This document shows, piece after piece, positions 55,709-64,000 of a stretch of DNA of 64,000 bases; the first letter of the stretch is position 1; each line of letters begins with the position of its first letter. This stretch comes from Haplosporangium gracile (Eukaryota > Mortierellomycota > Mortierellomycetes > Mortierellales > Mortierellaceae): contig JAAAUF010000007.1 in assembly GCA_015499985.1 (NCBI GenBank), positions 69,014 to 133,013 on the forward strand. The letters run 5' to 3'. The notes beneath the pieces are model-generated. The model did no database searches, was not told the DNA's origin, and saw nothing but the letters and a program-made list of their open reading frames with translations. The position numbers and the translations under genes are program-made.

Positions 55709-56281
55709 TTACCAGGGCCAAGTTCTGGTCCTGGAAGGAGTGGGGATGATGACAGAGCCGGTGGACCAGGTAGGGCGAGGGGTTCGGGTAGTACGAGTGC
55801 CTAAGCCAGAAACAGTATTGGACCAGGTGGGACGAGGAGTGCCGATCCAGGTAGTAGCAGGACCAGAGCCAGTAAGCGTGGAGATGGAGGTGGCGTTGTT
55901 CCAGTCGGGCCAGCAAATGGTGGTGATTGGCCAGGCGGGACGAGGGGTGCCTGTCCAGGTGTTATTATAGCCTGAGCTGCCGGACCAGGTGGGGCGAGGA
56001 GTAACGGTCCAAGTATCCGAGCCGGAGCCGGTGGAGATAGGGATGAGAGTGGTGTTGCTCCAATCAAGCCAGCAGGTGGTGACGCCTCCAGATGGGTAAG
56101 GGCTATCGGTTGGGTAAAGGCTATCAGTTGGGTAAAGGCCACCAGAGGAGGGGATAACTGTGGGCCAGACCGTGTTGGTGGTGTTGAAGGAAGAGGGAGA
56201 GGGACGTGGCCTGGGAAGGGCGTCGGAGATGGATGCGAAGGCTAGCGCTGTAGCGATAAGGATCGAAGAGATGATTTTCAT
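55709..56281 (-). CDS. Secreted Trp/Pro/Thr-rich repeat protein, 190 aa
   Basis: A single frame runs from ATG 56281 to the stop at 55709. A signal peptide (MKIISSILIATALAFASISD, cleavage near ALP) precedes a mature part made of repeats. The short motif TPRPTW occurs three times plus one TPRPAW variant, and a larger unit is duplicated: CWLDWSNTTLIPISTGSGSD versus CWPDWNNATSISTLTGSGPA. Each unit has one Cys and several N-glycosylation sequons (NTT, NAT). A YPTDS motif is also doubled near the N terminus. This fits an exported cell-wall-associated or effector-like protein; no known domain. A TATA box lies about 75 bp upstream. The gene is divergent from nothing close and convergent with TOR. Confidence 0.72.
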   Translation of the reverse strand: MKIISSILIATALAFASISDALPRPRPSPSSFNTTNTVWPTVIPSSGGLYPTDSLYPTDSPYPSGGVTTCWLDWSNTTLIPISTGSGSDTWTVTPRPTWSGSSGYNNTWTGTPRPAWPITTICWPDWNNATSISTLTGSGPATTWIGTPRPTWSNTVSGLGTRTTRTPRPTWSTGSVIIPTPSRTRTWPW

Positions 56282-58147
56282 TTTTTTTAAAGTGTTTCTG
56301 ATTTTTGTTTTGTGATTGAGTTGTAATTTTTTTTGAAGGATGGGTTGTAGACTTTATAAATTTTTTTTTGGAGCAGGAAGAGGAGATGCTTTGGGTTTGG
56401 TAAGGAAACTATTTTGCACGGAAGTGGATGCCATGGGTAGGGCTTTGAACTGGATGGGGTTTCAATGGCATGCATCATTTCAGACGTGTAGGGCGCGACT
56501 TGAAAAAAAATAGTAATTTGAGATGAAATATTGTATGTGTATTTGTTTTGAGCTGTCCCATATCATTAATCATCCATGTTTTTTTTTAAGAAATACCTTG
56601 CACGATAACAGAGTAACTTTGGTAAAAAAAAAAAGAAAGAGTAATCATTGCACATGGATAGAGAGGCATGGGCGCTGGTGAAAGGTGAATGATTCTACGC
56701 CGTATACATCCACTTGACGCGTCTTGAATCAAGTTTCGCTAATCGACCAGTAAGGCTGCACCAAGAGTCGAAAAATTTCGTACTCATTAAATTTAGTTTT
56801 TTTTTTAATGTAAGTCGGACCCCTGTTGCCATCCTTGAACAAAGTGGTTTTTTCTTCAACAACTCGCACAAAACCATGGTTTCTAAAGGGTTATTTCTAT
56901 TTTATGTCTATGATAGACCGTTGATCCTATGTCTAAAGAGCGAGGAAAACAGGACCAAGTGCAGTAAAATGACCATCAATCTGGGCTGTAGTGTTATTTT
57001 TTTTGGAAGTTCATCGGCGTAGAAAAATCTCATCGTTGGATTCTCATTAAATACCCAAATCTTTCCGTGGTGTCCATGTTTAATGCGCTCTGGTTCTCGT
57101 TCCATGGATAGGAAAAATAAAACACCAAAATATCTAGAGTATGTAAGAATCACCATCCGCCCCCTGCATAGCGTCAAGGATAGCAGTCGATTTTCTTAGG
57201 TGCAAACGAAATAGCGTTAGCAATGGAAGTATTGCCTGATGGCTTTTTCTAGGAGAATATCCAACATTGACAGCTTGAGGCGTAGGGCTGTTGTTTCTGC
57301 TGTCAAAGTGGGAGAAATGAGTTGTTTACTTGAAGGAAGGAGGCGCAACGCACGGAGGACTGTCGAGAAGCTTTGGAAACAAATTTTGTTCATCCTGGCA
57401 TTAAAGATCGTTTTGTCCTACACTCAACTGGACCCTGGCCTGCCACTTCATCCTCCACCGTCAAACATGGGGAATGGGGGAGGTCAAAAGCCGTTTACTC
57501 GAGAATGAAGTGGGCAATGAAGACATGGATAGTGTTTTTCTTGTTACGGCATTCCAATATCCTCTCTCCATCGTTCGTTGTAATGCTAGTCCGCCATGGA
57601 AAAAACACGCAAAGAAGAAAGAAAGGGAATGAGTGCAACATGAAGTGCACCGTTACATTGGAAATACTACATCCTATTGACGCTGCAGATGTAATTCTTC
57701 GACGCCTTGCATAAAAGTCGAAACGCTAATGCTCATGCATGTCCCGTCGTTAACTATCACAGCAGGTTGTTGTTGTTGCTAAAGGTACGTCTTTCTTTTC
57801 CTCAAGGGCGTACGATAGAGTAGGACGTGCGGTGGGTGTAGTGTGATGAAGGAATCGAATGGTAGGATAATAACAAGCGACGCATATATGCGTGGAAGGA
57901 TGAAAACAGGGGTAACGGGGTGTATGTTTGCGTTTGTTACCTTTTCACCGCCTAGCAAAATCCAAAGGTCCAAGCCACGGACGGCACTATGGTTGCCGCC
58001 ATGACGCCGCACCTGTTTGCCACTAAAGACATTATGAGCTTCAAATTGCATTGACACGCAGCAATATTCTCCACTTTTCCTCATTCTTTCATTTCTCAGC
58101 TCATTTAGTCTCATCATCTCTTACAAAACAATAACAGGAGCCTACAT
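56282..58147. other. Gene-poor stretch, possible transposon debris
   Basis: Besides the promoter of the secreted protein gene, only fragmentary frames are present. Around 57370-57510 the plus strand reads STVKHGEWG in one frame and LWKQILFILALK in another. These faintly recall Tc1/mariner transposases, which often have TVKHGGGS. Too eroded to call an element. Confidence 0.35.
56351..56358 (-). promoter_or_regulatory. TATA-like element of the secreted repeat protein gene
   Basis: TTTATAAA, palindromic, lies about 75 bp upstream of ATG 56281 on the minus strand. The distance is suitable for a core promoter. Confidence 0.45.
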
Positions 58148-59717
58148 TATCCTTGGACTGGGGAGGGATAGATCCACGGGTCCCACCCTACTCTCCTCAC
58201 AGAGTTGACAGTGTGGGTTGTCTCAAACTCTATTCGAGAGAACCCAACTGGGATCGAAAATCATGGATCCGAAGCTTGCGGGAAAATAGAGGCAAGCGAT
58301 CCTTGCGGCTGGTCTTGAGCGTGAGGTCCGGTACCATTTAAGAGAGAAGCAACTAGATAACATCTTCAAGGAGCTCGAACGGCACGCGCAGAGACATCAA
58401 GACTAGAGCAACAAGCGTGTTTTTGCGGCGATCGATATTGGCATTGAGAGAGCACGGCGATCGGATGGACTGATCCCGGAAGACCTCAAGAATCGGTTGG
58501 TACAGTGTGTCAGAAAACTGGAGGATATTCCTGATGACAAGAAGGACTGGCACTCGGGCTCCAACAACCAGGTTCTTGACCTAGTCCACCCTACTCTCTT
58601 CCCCTGTGTCGCCGGTCGTACTCGAGTGGCAAATAAGGAGGCGATTCCACCACTAGAGTTCCTAACCGCTGGAAAGGTTCTTGAAGTTGCTCCTATCTCC
58701 GAGTCAAGTGAAGTAGACTCGACGATCTACTTCATGAGGTATCAATGGCTGCCGACAGACTTTATTGTTACCCCGAGGGCGAGGTCAAGGCCAAGTCGTA
58801 CATCAACAACCTGTATCCGGTCGAACACAAGGACATGTACCCAGTCTTGCAGGAGATCCTGGAGAGATTGCTCTCTATGTTTGAGGAGACCCTGGCAGAG
58901 AAAGAGGAATTTCCTAACACTCGACAAAAGCTCTTAGTGGATGAAGAGAACTGATATGGAACCGAGCCGGAATTCGAGCCCGAGCAGCACAAGAGTCCTC
59001 CTTCCTGTACCTATCCCAGAATTCGTTCTACGGGAGCTCCCAAGGTACAACCTCAAGAGCCAAGACAAACCCCTTCAAGTCATCATCAATTGGCCAACAT
59101 TCAGGTGGCACCCGACAACCCCGAGTGCGAAGGAGGCGCCTAGCACGTCGAGGGCACGGCCAACGAGAACATTGCAGCAACAGGAATCTACTACTACCAC
59201 ACCGAGTATACCTCCGAATCCCGGCTCAACTTCCGGATCCAGGTGCATGAGCCCGACTATGAGCATTGCGACGACAGCGGGGTCTTACACATGTACGATC
59301 TCAAGGATGAGGGTCCCCTTGTCCAACCCTTCGATGGAGTCATCACAAAGCAAGACCGTTGCCTGGTCTTCCCCAACATCTATCAGCACCAAGTCTAGCC
59401 CTTCGAACTCGAGGACCCCGCCCAACCCGGCTTACGCAAGATCCTAGAATTTTTCCTCGTCAACCCCGAAGAACCTACGCTCTCAACAACTCGTGTGCCC
59501 CGCAGGAATGGGCTCAGCGTAGGGCCTTCGAGCATTCGATTCATGACAGGCTATGGACGGAGTTGGTGAACGAGATCTATTCGATGGTCGATTGACCGAT
59601 AGATCTGGAGGAGACCAAAAAGCTTCTGAAAGAGTTGATGAATGAGCGCAAGTACCTTGTCAAGAACCTCATGGCCGATGTTTTTGGACGATCCTTTTTT
59701 ATCTCTGCGAACATTAA
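58148..59717 (+). pseudogene. Decayed DUF4246 gene copy
   Basis: The whole length of the intact DUF4246 gene at 5439-7055 can be followed here, but broken. The N terminus reads YPWTGEG, then a TAG stop, then LLTELTVWVVSNSIREN. Middle segments are CVRKLEDIPDDKKDWHSGSN and, in another frame, KAKSYINNLYPVEHKDMYPV. The signature GGTWHVEG has become GGA-stop-HVEG because TGG changed to TAG, and YQHQVQPF has become YQHQV-stop-PF. The last codons LCEH-stop (59715-59717) are the same as in the intact copy. Several frameshifts and at least four stops make it a pseudogene. The copies are about 52 kb apart on the same strand, so duplication was dispersed, not tandem. Confidence 0.92.
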
Positions 59718-60719
59718 AATAAATCAGTGAGTGCAATTCGTCGTGTGCACTTAAAATAAATAGATATCTATGCATTTCTTTGTTAACAGTACAATGTTAT
59801 AGAATCTTTGGCAGCTATGTAGTTTTCAAACAAAAATATTATCAATTGGTTCCATTATCTTCAAAAAATAGGGTAGAGAAGCATTCCTGACATCTGTTTA
59901 AAACCATTCGTCGATCTTTATACTATCGTTTACTGCACTTTCAAAAAGTAGTTTTTAACTCTTGTCTTTTAAAACAACTTTTTAGTATTCGATCCCAAGG
60001 ACAAAATTGCTCTGTTACATAAGTTGAATTGACTTAATTGACTTTTTAGACGCCCTTTTTGATTCTTATCCATTAATATGGATCTTCATCATTGAATCCT
60101 AGAAACAGGGCATTGTTGTTTCAATGGGAATAGATACGAACTGACCAAGAAAACAACGAAAGTAAATGGCTAGTCGGGTAGAAGAGATTTGTGCCTCCTG
60201 CAGGGAATCCATGGTTCCCCTTTGACCTCGCCATATCTCTCTGGCGCGTATAGCAGCTGATTGGACCCCGTTGCTTTATACACTTGGATAAATACTCAAC
60301 GTACGTCTTTTGGCCAGATGCAGGTACAGGTGTATTTCGATTGACCGGGTAGAGAAAGGCATGTTGAATACTCCTAAATGACTGACTGATGGACCAATAG
60401 TTGATTGGACACAAGCATACATAAAGGTACCAAACAAGTCAAGTAGGCATGGATGAGAAGGAGACTGAGTGATATGGAGAAAGAGGGAGTATGAGAGAAG
60501 CGAATCAAGACAAAAACAGCGTTGACAAATGAATAATGGAGTGTGGTGGCAATGAGTCGAGATGGAGTAGTGAGGTGAGTAGATATAAAAGAGGCTACGC
60601 CAGAGGAGGAAACGGTGTAGTATATGCTACAAGGAGTAGAAACAACAAAAGGATGCGGGACAGAAAAATGAGAGTTATGAAAAACAAGGAAGAAAGACAA
60701 AGTGTTGAGAATAGATCAG
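59718..60719. other. Intergenic, no gene recognised
   Basis: A/T-rich in its first 400 bp. Open frames at 60121-60700 on the minus strand are Ser/Leu-rich and look non-coding. Confidence 0.5.
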
Positions 60720-60976
60720 GGGCAGCGACAAGACAGAGATCTAGGTGCGCTTTGCGCTTCAGCATACAGGGAAGTGTAGACACGGGAAGATAGGGCGTTA
60801 CTCGACGCCTATGCAGTGACGAACAAACGCGAGTATGAGTTATGTGCACTCGAGTTTATTGAGAGATTGCACGAGTTCATGCGCTGGTATATCCGAGAAT
60901 CAGTCGTTGTCTGGCAAGCCATTCTTGAGGATATAAGTTCAAGTTGCTGAGAGAAGCTTAGGCGCATGGAGTTGTG
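60720..60976 (+). pseudogene. Unidentified coding remnant
   Basis: One plus-strand frame reads like protein: LLDAYAVTNKREYELCALEF and then IERLHEFMRWYIRESVVVWQ. It is interrupted by TAG at 60777 and TGA at 60948, with protein-like text continuing beyond each (RDLGALCASAYREV before, EKLRRMEL after). No family is recognised. It could be a remnant of a larger gene or a single exon: an AG acceptor-like site sits at the first stop. Confidence 0.35.
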
Positions 60977-60979
60977 ACT

Positions 60980-61129
60980 TTAGCATCCAGGGCAGGCGGT
61001 TCTGGGAACACAGCCAGGATCATGCCTGCAGGCATAGAGGCACCTTTCGCAGCTAACAGCCTCGGCAGAGGAGACAAAGAGAGCTACGACGACGAGGACA
61101 AGCTGGAAAAGGACGGTGGAGGCACGCAT
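60980..61129 (-). CDS. Small secreted cysteine-rich peptide, 49 aa
   Basis: ATG 61129 to TAA 60980. The first 24 residues are a strong signal peptide (MRASTVLFQLVLVVVALFVS, then SAEA with an AxA-like cleavage site). The mature peptide is about 25 residues with six cysteines in the pattern C..C...C.....C.....C..C (CERC, YAC, PGC, TAC, PGC). A TATAAAAG box lies about 70 bp upstream, which favours this ATG over the longer frame open to 61786. Short secreted cysteine-rich peptides of fungi include effectors and antimicrobial peptides, but no family can be named here and no activity should be assumed. Confidence 0.6.
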   Translation of the reverse strand: MRASTVLFQLVLVVVALFVSSAEAVSCERCLYACRHDPGCVPRTACPGC

Positions 61130-61197
61130 ACTGAGGGTAGTTCTTGCTGTTGGGTGGTGGGTTGATGCAACAAAGCGATCCCTGGGAATGTGCGTGC

Positions 61198-61205
61198 TTT
61201 TATAT
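61198..61205 (-). promoter_or_regulatory. TATA box of the small secreted peptide gene
   Basis: TATAAAAG on the minus strand, about 70 bp upstream of ATG 61129. Confidence 0.5.
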
Positions 61206-61477
61206 TCGAAGTGGTGGACGAAGACATTCCGGCCATGAGGATGCTGTGCCTGACGAATGCCAAGCGGGGTGGTTGGGCGCACCATATCAAGTACATCTTC
61301 GCCTTTTAAGGTAGTGTTCAATGCTTTCACGACCAATGGAAGTGCCTTGAGACTTCTCGGTAAGAAAATCTCACGCAATGGCCACAGGATGAAATCAATA
61401 TTCACATCATTTGACATGCACAGACATCCCAAGCGTGATAGTAAATAAGCTTTCGACCACAGCGCCAACCTTGCATT

Positions 61478-61675
61478 AGACCGCAAGGTCGAAATGAGTA
61501 GACTAAGTGACAAAGAGACGCCGCGAAAGACACTAGAAATACTAGACCGCAAGGTCGAAATGGGCAGACAGTGTGACAAAGAGACGCCGCGAAATACACT
61601 AGAAATACCAGACCGCAAGGTCGAAATAAACAGACTGTGCGACAAAGAGACGCCGCGATTGACACTAGAAATCTC
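61478..61675. repeat. 66-bp tandem repeat, 3 copies (22 codons per unit)
   Basis: Units begin at 61478, 61544 and 61610, each starting AGACCGCAAGGTCGAAAT. They are about 85-90 percent alike by eye. Because 66 is divisible by three, the repeat stays open on both strands: plus reads DRKVEMSRLSDKETPRKTLE-type units, minus reads SSVFRGVSLSHCLPISTLRS-type units. The charged plus-strand version looks more like a natural protein repeat, but it lies in an open frame of only 94 codons that begins after a stop at 61446. Each unit contains the inverted repeat GACC-GCAA-GGTC. Confidence 0.9.
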
Positions 61676-64000
61676 ATTGGTCAACAGACTGCGTCTCAGT
61701 ACCCAAACAACAGCGTGTTCATACAAATGAAGCATAAATGACGAAGGACAGCCGTATATTTGCCCGCGCCGCCGGCCACGAAGCACACTACGGGATGGTA
61801 TATCAACTGCGGGATTTGACTTGGTGTCAAGTAGACGTATACGATGTGATAAGATCCTTTCTTCAATCGCTCCCGTCTGAGCTATAATTGTAGAGTAAAA
61901 AGTACCTCGGAGTCAATGGTATTTTTCATGCGAACTCTCTTTTCTTTCCCGAGCACTTCTCTTGTTCTCGCATGCGCCTCCGTGCTTTTTCTCCTTCTCA
62001 TCTTGGAGATCTTTGCTCTCTCTCTCTCCGTACATTAAATTTCTACTTCTCTTTCGAAGACCGCCCTCGTGCCATAGTTCCCCTTGACCCTGCATGCTGT
62101 CGTATGACTTTTTTGCTCAATTCACTCTCCCCGATGAAATAAATCAGAGTGCTCAACCTTTTCCCCACTTCCATCCCCACGGACTACCATAGAAAAGCTC
62201 GCCTCGACTTAAATACGACGAAGAATCAATAATAACCAGCCTCAAGTGGCAGCCAGCAAACACCCTCAAACACTCAGTCTCGAATTTAAGCCTGCAAATA
62301 GTCTCAAATAGCCAGCCTTAGGTTGCGGTTGACACATGCTGGCCACAAAGTAGAGAGCGTCAGCAAGCTAAAGAATACACTTAGCAGTTTGTGCTTTCAA
62401 CTACTTTACCTGGATGGCAATTTCTACTATGGTGCTATGGTAGCGACCCAAAGCCGTACCATTTTTGATTCCTAGAGGAACTTAAAATGGTGCCAACAGG
62501 TATCGAAATTAGGTAGTACACTACGCGCGCACCCTCCAGAGTTTAAGTAATGTCTTATACATTCTGATGAATGCACGAATCTTTCTCCTCTCTGAACCTT
62601 TATCTCTCCGGTGATTTTCCTCGGGGAAAGAACCGACAAACGTAAACTGAATGAAGGGAAAGTGTTAGGGGGAAGGTTTCCTGGGACTAAGCTAGACAAG
62701 GTCAGGGGACATCAAAAAATTCCATTGGACTGGATACGGAACCAGACACCTCATTCATCCTATTTAATATTTCTGGGAAGATCTACTGAGACATGGTTAT
62801 TTAGAATTGTGGACTCATCCGAGCTTAAACAAGGCGGAGCTGGCGTCGGAAACCTAGGATGTTCATGGTATCTCAGATCTCTGGATTCGATCTAGGATTC
62901 TGACGACTACCCGGGTTGTGTTTGTTTGAGTGTGTTTCTCACATATCCATTGTTTGTTTGCAAATCGCATCTCTTTGTGTTGCAAGCGCAGTGCACTTGT
63001 CAATTTCATACATCTTTTGAAAATTATCCTTGTTCTACTGGCTTTCATTGTTTGCCCCATGGGCGACCGCAAATGAGAAATGTCCCTTCCACAACGCACC
63101 GCTCTCTCTCCCACTCCTACCCCATTCTTTTGTCTCTTTACTCCTCGACACCACCGTTACCTCTGCCCCACTTGTGTCTTCCACTCGGTCACATAGCTCG
63201 CACCTATCGATCATCCAATTCCCTTCTTTCATCATTTAACTTACATAGTCCATGATAGCGCGTAAGCTTTGAGCTCCACTTGACTTGTGCGTACCATATA
63301 CCACGACGAGTTCCTCTCCTTTGCCATGGAGCTTGAGAAGGTCCAGTTACTTGGTTACCGTTCCCAGTGTGATTTTGATACCTCAATAAGGGCCATGAGG
63401 TTTTGGCAACATCTTCCAGCGAGACGCCCCTGTCTTAAGCGGCCCTTCGATCTATTGCGAACATTTCCTCGATTTCGTCCTCTTACTTTCTGGACAGCTT
63501 GCAGTATTCCTCTGAATACAAAAGGTGACAACATATAGGACAACGCTTCACCGGCACTTCCTTATCCTTCTCCATTTCATTGCCGAACATAGACTCAGTG
63601 ATTTCTTGTCGGTGACTTTCTTCGTCTTTGGCCTTGCCCATCTTGATTTGCGAATAAGGGTTTATGGCCTTCAAAAACTCATCCTCGCTGGCTTGCTCAG
63701 TGACCGACAGCAGTTATGTTTATACGTGTAGAGAGGATGGAAGAAAGGTGTGGACATCTAAAAGCTGTCTTCCAACAGTCAAATATATGCTCTCGTATAT
63801 ACTCGCTTGAGCACCTGCGCCACTATGGTACGCCCTCATTGCATACATCATGGCTAGTCTCTTCCTCGGCACATTATTGTCCTGCGGCGCATTTTGTGGC
63901 TGAGAGATTCGCTCTCCTCACAAAATGGTGGCTAGTTCTGCAGACTTTCGCAATGTGTGGTTAGTAAATTAAACGGGTGGAGCCTTGCTTCGAGCCAAAA
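61676..64000. other. Gene-poor right end
   Basis: No complete gene recognised. The most coding-like piece is on the minus strand at about 63705-63483: ASEDEFLKAINPYSQIKMGK, then EKDKEVPVKRCPICCHLLYS, ending at a stop that overlaps a GTAAGA donor-like site. It may be an exon of a zinc-binding protein. The rest is spacer, with repeated CCTCAA/CAGCC phrases around 62235-62320. Confidence 0.35.

Noticed and set aside
60980..61786. 268-codon minus frame as one gene joining the 66-bp repeat and the secreted peptide
   Set aside because: The internal signal peptide with its own TATA box indicates that the short 49-residue gene is the real one.

Overview
This window is fungal nuclear DNA. Genes are split by many short GT..AG introns, and the coding set is typical of fungi: TOR kinase, calnexin, an Ady2/Gpr1-type acetate transporter and a YAT-type carnitine acetyltransferase. 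The pyrimidine-rich promoters, long low-complexity spacers, F-box/leucine-rich-repeat remnants and DUF4246 genes remind me most of Mortierellomycota (Mortierella/Linnemannia). That placement is inference; no rRNA or other taxonomic marker is present. I saw no tRNA, rRNA or CRISPR array. Two 10-N assembly gaps lie at 33159-33168 and 43759-43768.

Layout. 0-14 kb: the 3' end of a low-complexity protein gene, a five-exon conserved gene, a broken F-box/LRR gene, an intact DUF4246 gene, a second F-box remnant, a 747-residue orphan, a small gene resembling the BORC subunit BORCS7, and a GNAT acetyltransferase. 14-31 kb: carnitine acetyltransferase, a six-exon secreted lipase, 4.5 kb without convincing genes, calnexin, and an ACOT9-like acyl-CoA thioesterase. 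31.5-42 kb: an unusual block in which every gene is on the minus strand. It holds three tandem cysteine-rich proteins ending in a CaaX prenylation box (C-S-I-M, C-I-I-M, C-T-I-M), then an array of small single-pass membrane proteins with proline-rich tails, some intact and some broken. 42-55 kb: the acetate transporter and a complete 18-exon TOR kinase of 2359 residues. 55-64 kb: a gene-poor tail with a secreted Trp/Pro repeat protein, a decayed copy of the DUF4246 gene at 5.4 kb, a tiny secreted cysteine-rich peptide, a 66-bp repeat and other fragments.

How the genes relate. The housekeeping genes are not an operon; neighbours are mostly divergent or convergent pairs. Several handle acyl or acetyl groups (carnitine acetyltransferase, thioesterase, acetate transporter, lipase), but this is probably chance. 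The 31.6-41.7 kb block is the strongest candidate for something undescribed: two families of small, probably membrane-tethered proteins that look as if they expanded by tandem duplication and are partly decaying.
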